From Verrucomicrobiia bacterium DG1235 (GTDB lineage Bacteria; Verrucomicrobiota; Verrucomicrobiia; Opitutales; Opitutaceae), in contig DS990592.1 in NCBI GenBank assembly GCA_000155695.1, forward strand, positions 310,001 to 374,000: a stretch of DNA of 64,000 nt, read 5' to 3'. The notes below the pieces were generated by a model. It saw nothing but the letters and a program-made list of their open reading frames with translations. It did not search any database and was not told the origin of the DNA. Below are positions 18,034 to 28,965 of the stretch, one piece after another. Position numbers and translations under genes: made by a program. Each line of letters opens with the position of its first letter. Within the stretch, counting starts at the first letter, position 1.

Positions 18034-18849
18034 TCAAAATTCTCGGTTTTCGCGAAGTGATTCAGGGAGGTATCCGATTCGTTTTTGAAAGAGCTCGTGG
18101 AAGAAGGCGATGTCGTTGTAGCCGAGGTTGATCGCGATCTCCTCGATGGGGAGGCTGGATTGCTGGATCTGGCGTTTCGCTTCTTCCATGCGGCGACGGA
18201 TGACGTAGTGAATGGGTGGCTCGTTCATCATGCGGCGGAAGGCGCGGGCGAAACTGCTGGCGGACATTTCGGCTTCCTTGGCTAGGTCTTGCACAGTCCA
18301 CTTGCGAGCGAGGTCGTTTTCGATGGCGTGTAGGGCTTCGTAAGCGTTGGAGTTGAAGTCGCCCGCGTGGTGAGTGGCTTCCTCCACGAGCAGGCGCACG
18401 AGCATGTTTAAGGCGTCTGTAAGCAGCGGGTCTCCGTATTTGAGGGTACTGCTGCGAGAGACGATCAGTTCCGAGAGGGCTTCTAGGTTTCGTACGCTTC
18501 TGATGAATACCCTGCGGGGCGCGTCGGAGAGAGTGTCGGGTAGAATGGTGTCTCCGTCTGTATCCAGAATGTCAAAACGAGCTAGGAAGAGAAAGAGCGG
18601 GTAGGAGGGATTTTGCTGGGCTTCGATTCGCGAGCCAGGCTTGAGGAAAAAGCAGAGTCCTTGTCGGAGGGCGAAGTCTTCGTCGTTTATGCGAAGATGG
18701 CCGCGTCCGTCGAGAATGAGGATGAGGGCGTAGTCTGGTAGGGCGTCCATCCTCCAGCTCCAGATGGGTTCGCAGTGGTAGAGGAGAGGGGTGCTGGTAA
18801 GTCTGAGCTTTCCGTGGCTGATTATCCACTGAAGATTTTGAGTGGGCAT
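18034..18849 (-). CDS. AraC family transcriptional regulator
   Basis: The 271-residue protein has an N-terminal cupin-like sensor domain (about 1-150) and a C-terminal double helix-turn-helix AraC domain (about 175-265). Typical signals are WTVQDLAKEAEMSASSFARAF, FRRMMNEPPIHYVIRRRM and EIAINLGYNDIAFFHELFQK. It is transcribed in the same direction as hemH, upstream by 114 bases, and lies between hemH and eno. The ligand and target genes cannot be inferred; no sugar operon adjoins it. Confidence 0.9.
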   Translation of the reverse strand: MPTQNLQWIISHGKLRLTSTPLLYHCEPIWSWRMDALPDYALILILDGRGHLRINDEDFALRQGLCFFLKPGSRIEAQQNPSYPLFLFLARFDILDTDGDTILPDTLSDAPRRVFIRSVRNLEALSELIVSRSSTLKYGDPLLTDALNMLVRLLVEEATHHAGDFNSNAYEALHAIENDLARKWTVQDLAKEAEMSASSFARAFRRMMNEPPIHYVIRRRMEEAKRQIQQSSLPIEEIAINLGYNDIAFFHELFQKRIGYLPESLRENREF

Positions 18850-18934
18850 CTAGGGGGCGATTGTAGGGTGGAGCTAGGGGAAGTCTATGCGGAAAACCGG
18901 TTTGGAGGCTGGCGGAACGAATGAGTTTGGCCGC

Positions 18935-18966
18935 AAAAAAGCCCGACGCGCGTGGGCGTCGGGCTT
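18935..18966 (-). terminator. Rho-independent terminator of eno
   Basis: A ten-base GC-rich stem (18940-18949 with 18956-18965) and a six-base loop, followed on the minus strand by a T run (complement of six A at 18935-18940). It lies 37 bases beyond the eno stop. Confidence 0.88.
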
Positions 18967-19002
18967 GTTGGAAAACCGTTTGTTACGATTAATCGCTAGG
19001 AA

Positions 19003-20307
<1,305 letters not shown>

Positions 20308-20464
20308 TTAACGATTTTTCCGTCGAGCTGCTCCCGACGAAGGGCTGGAACTTATGACTGAGGTTTAGGGAAAAGCAAGCGTTGGAAGCATAACAATCGC
20401 GTGCCGGAACGATTTGGCAATTTGCGGGTTTGTCAGACGGGACTGGAGGCGTTTTTTTGAAGAA

Positions 20465-21163
20465 ATGAAGATGGGAATCATTAGCGGGACGAGCATTGCC
20501 CGCTCAGAACTGTTCGCCGATTGGGAAGCGCGGGAGGTCGCGACGCAATTTGGAGAGGTGCAGGTCAGGGAGAAGGGGGATTTGGTCGTGCTGAATCGTC
20601 ATGGTTTCGAGCGTCCGCTGCCTCCGCACGCGGTTAATTATCGAGCGAACATTGAGGCGCTGTGCCAGCTCGGTATTCGTTCCGTGGTTACCTTGAGCTC
20701 GGTCGGATCGGCCGATCCGGATTTGCCGCCTGGGAGTCTGGTATCGTGCTCTGACTATATGAGCTTTGCGCCGAAGACCTTTATCGACGATCGGACGAGC
20801 GCTTTTGCTCCGGTGCTGAGCAATCCGCACCTCGCTGGAATCGCTTCGCGCTCGAGCGTCGAAATCGTGCGGGATAAGGTCTACATGCAGACGCGCGGAC
20901 CGCGATTCGAGACGAAGGCGGAGGTACGGGCGATTCGGACGCTAGGGGCGGACGTGGTCGGAATGACCTTTGGCAATGAGGCTGACTTGCTGCTTGAGCG
21001 CGGGATAGAGGTGACGGCGTTTTGCATGGTGGACAATTTCGCTCATGGGGTAAATTCGGCCGAGTTGTCGATGGAGGCTTTCGAGGCCTTGGTGGCCAGC
21101 AATCAGGTGAGGATCAACCAATTCCTTTCCGACTTGGTGGACTATTTGTCCAATTGCTCCTAG
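20465..21163 (+). CDS. Purine nucleoside phosphorylase / methylthioadenosine phosphorylase family
   Basis: Phosphorolysis of a purine (or 5'-methylthio) nucleoside. The N-terminal IISGTSI phosphate loop, TLSSVGSADPDLPPGSLV, TRGPRFETKAEVRAIRTLGADVVGMTFGNEADL and CMVDNFAHGV place it in the MTAP/PNP-II group. I chose the ATG at 20465 because GGAGG precedes it (20445-20449) and the upstream 17 codons are not family-like; this gives 232 residues, somewhat short. The motif near the C-terminus is not the usual TDYDCW of MTAP, so substrate (adenosine-type or inosine-type) is unresolved. Confidence 0.82.
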   Translation: MKMGIISGTSIARSELFADWEAREVATQFGEVQVREKGDLVVLNRHGFERPLPPHAVNYRANIEALCQLGIRSVVTLSSVGSADPDLPPGSLVSCSDYMSFAPKTFIDDRTSAFAPVLSNPHLAGIASRSSVEIVRDKVYMQTRGPRFETKAEVRAIRTLGADVVGMTFGNEADLLLERGIEVTAFCMVDNFAHGVNSAELSMEAFEALVASNQVRINQFLSDLVDYLSNCS

Positions 21164-21333
21164 TTGCATCAGGATGAATTAGTAGGGTGACGCGATGCGG
21201 CTTGGTGATTTCCCGGAACCCGTAGAGAATTGTCGGTCGATTTGCGGCCATATTGCAGTAAATTAGGAGCGTTGATGGTCGATAAAGAGGTGGACTGTCA
21301 CACTTTAGCTAAATTGTTACTCCCTAAGATCTT

Positions 21334-22308
21334 ATGATGAGCGAATTTCTTCCCGCAGACGCCTTAAGCGAGTCACGCAACACCCTGAACCGTCTCAGGG
21401 AAGCGATGAGCGCTCGCATCAAGGGCAAAGAAGACGTTATCGATCAGGCGCTTATCTGCCTAGCGGCAGGTGGTCATGTGCTTATCGAAGATTTGCCCGG
21501 CGTTGGAAAAACGACTTTGGCGTACTGTTTGGCCAAGGCGATGCAGACGGAGTTTAAGCGAATCCAGTTCACCAGCGATTTGCTGCCAACGGATGTGACG
21601 GGCGTGTCGATTTACGACGAGCGCGATCGCGATTTCCATTTCAAGCCGGGACCGATTTTTTCCAACGTCGTGCTTGCCGATGAGATTAACCGCGCGACTC
21701 CAAAAACGCAGTCGAGCCTGCTCGAGGTGATGGATCATGGGAAAGTCACGATTGATGGGGAGACCCATCAGGTCGGATCGCCCTTCATGGTGATCGCCAC
21801 TCAAAATCCGGTAGATTACGAGGGGACTTTTCCGCTGCCGGAGAGTCAGATGGACCGGTTTTTGATGCGACTGCAGATGGGGTACCCGAACCCGGAAAGC
21901 GAGCTCGACATTCTGTCGAATGGCAACGCGAGCTATGACGACTTGGTGGTGGAAGATGCAGTCGAGCCAGCGGCCATAAAGGTGATGCAGGAGACGGTTC
22001 CTAAGGTTTTCATCGAGCGCTCTATCCTAGAGTATATGCTCAAGCTCATCACCGCGACCCGTACGGAAAGCGAATTCAAGGCTGGCATTAGCGTGCGCGG
22101 CGGAATCGCTCTCAAGACTGCTTCGCAAGCTCGGGCGCTTTACCTCGGGAGAGATTTCGTGATTCCCGAAGATGTGATGCAGGTTGCTCAGCCCGTAATG
22201 GGGCATCGCATCAATCTGCGTCGTCCGTCCTCAGATGCCTTGGAAGAGCGTCGCATGGTCAAGGGTATTCTTACCCGATTGCTCGCGGCGATTCCGCAAC
22301 CCAAGTAA
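21334..22308 (+). CDS. MoxR family AAA+ ATPase
   Basis: Chaperone-like AAA+ ATPase of the MoxR group. Walker A LPGVGKTT, Walker B VVLADEINRATPKTQSSLLEVM and the sensor block ATQNPVDYEGTFPLPESQMDRF are all intact; 324 residues is normal. It is the first gene of a moxR-DUF58-transglutaminase operon, with DUF58 starting eight bases downstream. This arrangement is widespread, but its biological role is not settled. Confidence 0.94.
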   Translation: MMSEFLPADALSESRNTLNRLREAMSARIKGKEDVIDQALICLAAGGHVLIEDLPGVGKTTLAYCLAKAMQTEFKRIQFTSDLLPTDVTGVSIYDERDRDFHFKPGPIFSNVVLADEINRATPKTQSSLLEVMDHGKVTIDGETHQVGSPFMVIATQNPVDYEGTFPLPESQMDRFLMRLQMGYPNPESELDILSNGNASYDDLVVEDAVEPAAIKVMQETVPKVFIERSILEYMLKLITATRTESEFKAGISVRGGIALKTASQARALYLGRDFVIPEDVMQVAQPVMGHRINLRRPSSDALEERRMVKGILTRLLAAIPQPK

Positions 22309-22316
22309 TTCGGGCC

Positions 22317-23447
22317 ATGTCGGCTCCTGTCGCAGAAGAGCGGTTTGATTGGAAAGGCCCGGCGGTAACGAACCGTCGCGGTTCGCTGTTTCGTAAGTTG
22401 AGCGAGCAGATCATTCCCCCCAAGGGTCACAAGGTCATTCCGACGGGCTCGGGGATGCTATTGATATTTATCGGGCTAACAATTGGCCTCGCTGCTTACA
22501 ACACGGTTAATAACATTCTCTTTGCGGCGCTTGCCTTGCTCATTTCCGCTTTGATTTTAAGCGGTGTTATTTGCTGGGGAAATTTGCTTTGCGCGCGCTG
22601 GCGCCTCGAGACGAGCTCGACCTTTCGCGTAGGTGAAGAGGGAATGGCGGCAATTGTATTGGAAAATGCGCGACAACGATTTCCGCTGTTTTGCGTTTCA
22701 TTTGGCGTGGAGACGGACGCTGCGGAAAGCAAGAAGCAACTTTACATGAAGGAGCGTCTTGATCCAGGCGAAGAGACTTCGCTGGTATGGCGTTTCAAAC
22801 CGAAGCGTCGTATGAAGACGACTGTTCGAGTGAAGAACGCCGTATCCAGTTTTCCATTCGGATTTCTCTCGAAGCACTTGCCGGGCGAGTGCGAAAAGGA
22901 AATTCGCGTTTGGCCAAAGCGGATTGCCTATACTCGTTATCGGAGTCCGGAGGTCGTTGGATCTCTGCAAGGTCGCAGCAGCAAAAAGCAAGGGGTGTCG
23001 GGCGAGCTTATTGGGCTTCGCCAGTACGAGAAAGGAGATGCTCTTCGTTCGATACATTGGAAAGTATCCGCGCGGCAAGGACGCTTGATCGTGAAGCAGA
23101 ACGCGATCGAAACGCAGTCTCTGTATGACTTGGTTGTGGACCCGGCATCGTTTCTCTGGAAAAACGAGGAGCTCTTCGAGAATATGTGCGCCTTTGCAGC
23201 AAGTCTGGCGGAGGATCTTTTCCTGGAGAGCAAATTGGATAACTGCTTTATTATAGGAGGTCCGAGTATTCGTATTCAACGTGTCACGGATCTCGAAGCG
23301 TTTTTTGATGCCTTGTCGGAATTGGAGCCGACGGGTTCGGAATTGGAAACTCAACCAGTGGGCGGAGCGAATCGAATTCGCTTTCAACCCATGCAGGGCG
23401 GCGGCGTAGGAGCGTTTTTGAATGAAATCCAAATCGGACAGGCATAG
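22317..23447 (+). CDS. DUF58 domain-containing membrane protein
   Basis: The 376-residue protein has two adjacent N-terminal membrane helices at about 42-82 (MLLIFIGLTIGLAAYNTV; ILFAALALLISALILSGVI) and a cytoplasmic DUF58/VWA-like part with the signature LRQYEKGDALRSIHWKVSAR. It sits between moxR and the transglutaminase gene, overlapping the latter by 26 bases, so translation is probably coupled. The function is unknown; by association it works with the MoxR ATPase. Confidence 0.88.
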   Translation: MSAPVAEERFDWKGPAVTNRRGSLFRKLSEQIIPPKGHKVIPTGSGMLLIFIGLTIGLAAYNTVNNILFAALALLISALILSGVICWGNLLCARWRLETSSTFRVGEEGMAAIVLENARQRFPLFCVSFGVETDAAESKKQLYMKERLDPGEETSLVWRFKPKRRMKTTVRVKNAVSSFPFGFLSKHLPGECEKEIRVWPKRIAYTRYRSPEVVGSLQGRSSKKQGVSGELIGLRQYEKGDALRSIHWKVSARQGRLIVKQNAIETQSLYDLVVDPASFLWKNEELFENMCAFAASLAEDLFLESKLDNCFIIGGPSIRIQRVTDLEAFFDALSELEPTGSELETQPVGGANRIRFQPMQGGGVGAFLNEIQIGQA

Positions 23448-25626
23448 TCTCGAGGATCTACTCGCTCTGAAGTGGATGCTGGGCGCCTTGATGGGGCTCA
23501 TCTGTATTACCACGTTGTTCAATATAAGCGGACATAACAAAGTGCCTGCGATCGTTGCGACTTCAGTGGTTGTGCTGGCTCTTTTGAAGCCGTCTTGGAT
23601 CGCCCGCGTGCCGCAAATCGTGTGGAAGGGCTATGCGATAGCCATCATACCATTGGTGCTAGCGGATGTTCTTGCCAAGGATACGATTCCAGCGCTGCTC
23701 GACCTGAACACCTGGCTGATTCTATTTCGCTGCCTGAACCACAGTAAACGTCGTGAGGAGATGCAGCTCGCTTTGCTCTGCTTGTTTTTGATTATCATGA
23801 CGGGCATTTTGACGGCTACGCTTGTATTCGGTTTTCAGTTACTCGCCTTTGCGGGAGTGGCGGTGGCGTACCTTGTCATTAACACATCGATTGAATCGAA
23901 GGCAGAAGGAGACTACGAGTATCTCGAATCGCTTCGCAAAAGTCATACGCCAAAGATCTTTCCAGCCTTAAAATCGATAGCCTCTACTCGGTTTGCCTTT
24001 CTTGGGGTGGCAATGTTTGCATCAATGATCTGTCTCGCGTCTATTGTATTCATAGCGATTCCCAGAATTGATATAGAGGACAAGGTCAGTCTCTTTAACA
24101 TGAAGTCCAAGCAATCCCTGTCGGGATTTAGCGATACGATACAGTTAGGCGAGGTAACGAACATCAAAAATGACGAGAGTGTCGCTTTACGTGTGGATGT
24201 GCCGGAAAATGCGATTGTGCCGCTGACACCGTATTGGCGAATGCTTGCTTTGGATGAATATGATAGTGGTTCGTTCAAGTTGTCTAAGAATCTGAGTGAT
24301 TTGCAGAATAGTCCGCTCGCGTCGCCGTATCATTCTGTTCGATACTGGCCAGATAGGCGTTTTGCTCAGGCTCCTTCTGATCTCGATCGTGACCGGTGGA
24401 CCTTTTTTCTCGAACCGGAGGTGAGTCGTTATCTACCGATTTTGGGCACTTTTAAGCATATGACGGTCGCGAGTCTTACGGATTTGTCTATTGGCCCTCA
24501 CATGCATTCTATTGCGATGAAGGAGGTCAATACGAAGATGATTTCCTATCAGGTGGAGGCTGTTAACCTAGGAGGTACGGTTCCTGACGTGTCCGCAAAT
24601 TCGTATCCAAAGTTTTTGACTGAGTCCTTCAGTGAGAGTCAGCGAGGCAACAGCGTGAGCTATCCAGAGTCTTTGTTGTCGCTTCCGAGTGAAAAGGGAG
24701 CGGCCAATGTTTTTCGGAGAGTCGCGCTGCAAATTATGGCTGACCGAGAGCTCTCTCCCTTGGAATTCTCTAGAGACGCGATGCGCTATCTTTGGAAGGA
24801 CCATAGCTATTCGATGTCGGTTGGCTTGCCTAAGATTGAGGACGTAAGGGATCCGGTCGCTCGTTGGATAGAATCCGATCTGCCTGGGCATTGCGAATTT
24901 TTCGCGTCTTCTTTTGTACTTACGGCGCGAGCTGCTGGTTATCCCGCGCGCGTGGTAGTCGGGTTTAAGGGAGGGGTTTGGAATCCTTATGAAAACTACT
25001 TTATGGTGCGCAACGCGGACGCCCATGCGTGGGCGGAAATATACGATGGAGTGGGAAATTGGATACGTGTTGATCCTACTCCGGGCTCGGAGGTTCCGTT
25101 GGTCACTCCTCCTACGGAGCTTGTCAGCGATCGCTATGGCGAAGCCAGTTCGTCCGCCTTTCTCGATAGTCTGCGTCTGCTTTGGTATCGGCGTATCGTA
25201 AATTTCGACGAAACGGCGCAGAAGGAGGCAGCGATACAACTCAAGGATTTTTTCCTGGCCTACATTTCGGTCGCGGAACGCTGGGCGAAGAATACAGGCG
25301 AATACTTTTATATGTGGGCAACGGCTCCGTGGAGTGTCTGGCGAATACTGTACATGGTTTTCCTTGCCCTGATTCTGGTAGCGGCGTTCATGATACAAAG
25401 GAACATGACCTTGAATGTGAGGGAGTTGCTCCTTGCCCCATTTCGTCGCGGTGACCCAATCCGTCGAAAGGCGAGCAAGCTGTTGGCTCGTATTGGCGAG
25501 AGGGAATTTCGAAACCTTGAACTAAGGAAGCGAGTGGTTGAAGACTTGCAGCGTCTGCGTTTCGGCTCGAAGGCAAGCTGGCCAAACGCGCGCCTTGTAT
25601 TCAAGGAAGCGCGACGCTTGCGGTAG
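23422..25626 (+). CDS. TgpA-like membrane protein with transglutaminase domain
   Basis: The 734-residue protein has several N-terminal membrane helices within 15-215, a soluble transglutaminase-like domain at about 430-560 and one C-terminal membrane helix near 640-662 followed by a cytoplasmic tail. The catalytic triad is Cys491 in PGHCEFFASS, His535 in NADAHAWAEI and Asp551 in RVDPTPG. It is the third gene of the moxR operon. Its 3' end overlaps the convergent mrdA by 26 bases. Confidence 0.92.
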   Translation: MKSKSDRHSLEDLLALKWMLGALMGLICITTLFNISGHNKVPAIVATSVVVLALLKPSWIARVPQIVWKGYAIAIIPLVLADVLAKDTIPALLDLNTWLILFRCLNHSKRREEMQLALLCLFLIIMTGILTATLVFGFQLLAFAGVAVAYLVINTSIESKAEGDYEYLESLRKSHTPKIFPALKSIASTRFAFLGVAMFASMICLASIVFIAIPRIDIEDKVSLFNMKSKQSLSGFSDTIQLGEVTNIKNDESVALRVDVPENAIVPLTPYWRMLALDEYDSGSFKLSKNLSDLQNSPLASPYHSVRYWPDRRFAQAPSDLDRDRWTFFLEPEVSRYLPILGTFKHMTVASLTDLSIGPHMHSIAMKEVNTKMISYQVEAVNLGGTVPDVSANSYPKFLTESFSESQRGNSVSYPESLLSLPSEKGAANVFRRVALQIMADRELSPLEFSRDAMRYLWKDHSYSMSVGLPKIEDVRDPVARWIESDLPGHCEFFASSFVLTARAAGYPARVVVGFKGGVWNPYENYFMVRNADAHAWAEIYDGVGNWIRVDPTPGSEVPLVTPPTELVSDRYGEASSSAFLDSLRLLWYRRIVNFDETAQKEAAIQLKDFFLAYISVAERWAKNTGEYFYMWATAPWSVWRILYMVFLALILVAAFMIQRNMTLNVRELLLAPFRRGDPIRRKASKLLARIGEREFRNLELRKRVVEDLQRLRFGSKASWPNARLVFKEARRLR

Positions 25627-27553
25627 GGCTTTGCTCGACGAGTTCCGGGTGCTTCTGGAAGTATGCGTCGAGAGTGGCTCTTGCGATTGGGGCGGCGTGG
25701 GCGCCTCCGAAGAAGTTTTGATTGAGCTCTTGTCCTTCGATAATGACTGCGATCGCTACTCTCGGGTCCTCGACGGGAGCGAAGGCGACCATCCATGCGA
25801 GCTCGATCTTGCCGCCGTCCTTGGCGACCTCGGCCGTGCCTGTTTTCGCGGCGATGGATACGCCAGGGATTTGCACGCGCTTGCTGCTGCCTAATTGCAC
25901 GGAACCTATCATGCCGTCGATAAGGACCTGGTGTTGTTCGTCGGTGAGGCCAATTGATTTGGACGGGGGGCGATTTTTGACGGCGCTAGGCGTTAGTTTC
26001 AGAATGCTCGGTTTGGTCGTGATTTCGTTGCGAGCGATATTTGCGGTGAACAAGGCCATCTGAAGGGGAGTAACGCGTGTGAAGCCTTGTCCGATCGAGA
26101 GATTGGTAGTGTCTCCCGGGTACCAGGACCGGTCGAATCTGCGTTTTTTCCAATCGCGCGTTGGAATGATCATATGACCCGTTTCGTGTGGAAGATTTAT
26201 GCCGGTTCGGTCCGCAAGCCCCATGTAGATGGCTTCGCGGCTAATGATATCTACGCCGGTTTCGAGTCCGGTTAGATAAAAGTATACGTTGCAGCTATCT
26301 CGTATGCCTTCCCATAGAATGTGTTCCTCGTGTCCGCTTCGCTTCCAGCAATATTGTATTCGCCCTGTCGGGTGGCGGTAGTAGCCCGGACAGTAGTGCA
26401 TGGTTTCCGGGGTGATGGTTTGGGCCTTTAGCGCGGCGATGGAGGTAAGTAGTTTGAAAGGCGAGCCTGGCGGATAGAGCCCTTGGATGGCTCGATTTTG
26501 CCAGCCTCCCGCTTCCTCGATCTGCTGGAACGTTTTATTGCTGATGAAAGGGGTGGTGTCGTTGAGGTTGTAGTCAGGCTTGCTGACCATTGCCAGAACC
26601 TCGAGGGTGTTGACATCTAGCATCACGGCGGCTCCCACGTGCTCGATCTTTTTTTGCTCCTTGTCGTTCCACACCCAGAATGCGTCTTCGGCGGCGGTTT
26701 GCAGGTCGATGTCGAGAGAGAGTTGAATATCTGAGCCTTTAGTCGGATAGCGTCGCTCGATGCTCTCGACTTGGAAGCCGTAGGGATCGACGACCCAGAT
26801 TTCCATGCCCATTTCTCCTTGGAGAATTTCGTCGAACTGGCGCTCGACGCCGGAGCGGCCGAAGGTGCCTTTCTCGGCGAAGGTCGTGAGGTCTTCGCCG
26901 GGCAGGTTTTCGTCCGGTGTGAGGAAGGTTGAGGAAACGTAGCCCAGGGTGTGCGAAGCGGTGGATTCGTAGGGGTAGTTTCGTTGGTTGGAGACGTAGA
27001 CTTGAACGGGAGATTCGACGGGTAATGACTCGAGCAGGACGGCGAATTCTTCACGAGTCAGATCGGCGATGATGGGAAAGGGAAGCAAGGGGTTGTAGTT
27101 GAGGTGGCTGGAGACTTTTTCCACATCGACCTTTTCCTCGAGCCCGAGCATGCGGTTTACGTCGTCGAGATAGGTTTGGATGACGTTTGCTCGAGCCAGT
27201 TTTTGCAGCCTGCCAGTATTGTATTTTTCTCCGCGCTCGCGGTAGTCGCGCACGAGAATGCGGTATTCGTTTCGAAAGGCGGAGCGTACGCCGGAGTCGG
27301 AGAGGTAGACGACAGCGGAGAATTTCGGCTTATTGCCGACGAGAAGTCGGCCTTCGCGATCGTAGATGTTTCCTCGTGGAGCGGGCGTGACGATGCGGCG
27401 GTGGTTCTGGACTTTGACGCGCTCGGAAAACTGGTCTGTTTCGATAAGTTGACGGTAGCCGACGCCAGCGAGAAGGGTTGCGATCATCAGACCCAGCAAT
27501 CCGTAGAATAGGAGCAGTCGCCCCTGATATTTCATTTTTTCTTCCGGCTTCAT
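25601..27553 (-). CDS. mrdA: Penicillin-binding protein 2 (peptidoglycan transpeptidase)
   Basis: Elongasome transpeptidase anchored by one N-terminal helix (about 11-33). Dimerisation-domain signature APRGNIYDREGRLL is at 58-71. The active site has Ser364-x-x-Lys367 (PPGSPFKLL), Ser420-Cys-Asn422 and Lys570-Thr-Gly-Thr. The 650-residue length is normal. It is the last gene of mreB-mreC-mreD-mrdA and overlaps mreD by four bases. Confidence 0.96.
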   Translation of the reverse strand: MKPEEKMKYQGRLLLFYGLLGLMIATLLAGVGYRQLIETDQFSERVKVQNHRRIVTPAPRGNIYDREGRLLVGNKPKFSAVVYLSDSGVRSAFRNEYRILVRDYRERGEKYNTGRLQKLARANVIQTYLDDVNRMLGLEEKVDVEKVSSHLNYNPLLPFPIIADLTREEFAVLLESLPVESPVQVYVSNQRNYPYESTASHTLGYVSSTFLTPDENLPGEDLTTFAEKGTFGRSGVERQFDEILQGEMGMEIWVVDPYGFQVESIERRYPTKGSDIQLSLDIDLQTAAEDAFWVWNDKEQKKIEHVGAAVMLDVNTLEVLAMVSKPDYNLNDTTPFISNKTFQQIEEAGGWQNRAIQGLYPPGSPFKLLTSIAALKAQTITPETMHYCPGYYRHPTGRIQYCWKRSGHEEHILWEGIRDSCNVYFYLTGLETGVDIISREAIYMGLADRTGINLPHETGHMIIPTRDWKKRRFDRSWYPGDTTNLSIGQGFTRVTPLQMALFTANIARNEITTKPSILKLTPSAVKNRPPSKSIGLTDEQHQVLIDGMIGSVQLGSSKRVQIPGVSIAAKTGTAEVAKDGGKIELAWMVAFAPVEDPRVAIAVIIEGQELNQNFFGGAHAAPIARATLDAYFQKHPELVEQSPTASVALP

Positions 27554-28086
27554 CGCGCTTCTCTTTGCTCTTCAGCCAAATTGATTCCGAAGACGAGTAG
27601 GATTCCCTGTTGCGTGTCGAAAAAGATTCGGTTGAAAAGCGCTACGACAGCGATGTTCGTCAGAAGGTTCAGAGCGATCGGGCCAAAGTGTATGGATTCG
27701 GATCCGAAAAAGTGAATGGCGCCGAAGGTGAAGGCGACGAATGCTGCCAGATTGAGCATTATGGAGGATGCGAGAGAGGAGGCGGTGATTTCTCTTCGTA
27801 CCCTCGATCGCAGGACGTGCGCGATGGTAAAGAGGGTGATGCAAGTCAGCAGTGAGAATCCGAAGGGGAGGGGCGATTTGCTGTCGATGTAGAGGGAAAC
27901 GGGGATCAGCGAGAGGATGCCCTGTTTGTAGTTTAGTTCCATGGCGCTGAATGATATCAGCATTCCAACTACAAAAATTTGAAATCCGAGGGGGGCGAGG
28001 TAGTAGTTGGCTTGGGCGAAAAAGAAGAGCGCCACGTAGTGCCCGATGGTAACGAGAAGCCAGCGGTTGTGCGAAAAGCTGATCAT
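27550..28086 (-). CDS. mreD: Rod shape-determining protein MreD
   Basis: A hydrophobic 178-residue protein with about five membrane helices (LLVTIGHYVALFFFAQANYY; LGFQIFVVGMLISFSAMEL; FGFSLLTCITLFTIAHVL; IMLNLAAFVAFTFGAIHFFG and one near the C-terminus). MreD sequences are poorly conserved. The call rests on topology, size and the gene's place between mreC and mrdA, with four-base overlaps on both sides. Confidence 0.85.
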   Translation of the reverse strand: MISFSHNRWLLVTIGHYVALFFFAQANYYLAPLGFQIFVVGMLISFSAMELNYKQGILSLIPVSLYIDSKSPLPFGFSLLTCITLFTIAHVLRSRVRREITASSLASSIMLNLAAFVAFTFGAIHFFGSESIHFGPIALNLLTNIAVVALFNRIFFDTQQGILLVFGINLAEEQREAR

Positions 28087-28919
28087 TGCTCCGGGGGGAT
28101 TTGGATCATGACTGCGACTTCTGTGAGCGAGGCGAGGCGAGGATCGAGCTCAACCTCGCCGTCGTAGAACATGCCGCCCGCTCCCTGGCGGAGGCGACGA
28201 ATTTCGCCGACGCGCAGTCCCGCGGGATAGACGCCGCCCATTCCGGAGGTTATTAGGGTTGGAAGATCTTGCGTATCGGAAATTTGGATATCTACGGGGA
28301 CGAATTCGGCGATTCCAAGTGGTTTGGCAAAACTTGCAGAGCCGCCGCCTCGGTAGCTTAGCGGCCGGTTGTCGCCTTCGATCACGACTGCGAGTCGCAG
28401 GTGGTTGTTGCTGATGATATCAACAACGGATGTGTAGGCGTACACTTCTCGAACGCGGCCAACTACGCCGCCGACGAAAACGACGGGAGCTCCGACTGGA
28501 ATACCGTAGTCGTTTCCTTTGCGAATGGTGATGCGTTGCCACCAGGCGTTGAAATCCCGTTCTACGACACGGGCGATTTCGTATTGGAAATCTGGTCGCG
28601 AGGGGAGCTGGAGGAGGCTTTCTAGTCGGCTGATTTCTTCCTCAAGCGTTTGGTTCTGGAGGGCGGTGAGTTCGTAGGAGGCGTTGAGGCGGGCGAGGCT
28701 TTGTCCCGCTTCGTAGAGTTCGTTTTTCGACTTAGTGCGCGCGGCCCAGAAATCTTGAAGATCGCGAACGTAGGAGCTGGTGATGGAGACGGGCGCTTGG
28801 AACTCGTAGAAGCTTGTCTTGGCGATTGCCTTAAAGACGACCGGCAGCATCAGCCAAGCCAAGGTAGCGACGGCAAGGACAATTAGGGGTTTGAATTGGA
28901 CGAGTCGCTTTTTGTACAA
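28083..28919 (-). CDS. mreC: Rod shape-determining protein MreC
   Basis: Periplasmic scaffold of the elongasome, 278 residues. It has an N-terminal membrane helix (about 10-30), a coiled-coil stretch (about 60-95, LTALQNQTLEEEISRLESLL) and the MreC beta domain (ITIRKGNDYGIPVGAPVVFVGGVVGRV). The start is a TTG, with AAGGA about 12 bases upstream and no nearby ATG. It follows mreB by 46 bases. Confidence 0.93.
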   Translation of the reverse strand: MYKKRLVQFKPLIVLAVATLAWLMLPVVFKAIAKTSFYEFQAPVSITSSYVRDLQDFWAARTKSKNELYEAGQSLARLNASYELTALQNQTLEEEISRLESLLQLPSRPDFQYEIARVVERDFNAWWQRITIRKGNDYGIPVGAPVVFVGGVVGRVREVYAYTSVVDIISNNHLRLAVVIEGDNRPLSYRGGGSASFAKPLGIAEFVPVDIQISDTQDLPTLITSGMGGVYPAGLRVGEIRRLRQGAGGMFYDGEVELDPRLASLTEVAVMIQIPPEQ

Positions 28920-28965
28920 GGCTCAATCCTTATGGGTTTTGGGGTATTGGTCTAGGATGCCGGTC

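Noticed and set aside
22317-25626. Frameshift fusing the DUF58 and transglutaminase genes
   Set aside because: Both proteins are complete and of normal length; the 26-base overlap is ordinary translational coupling.
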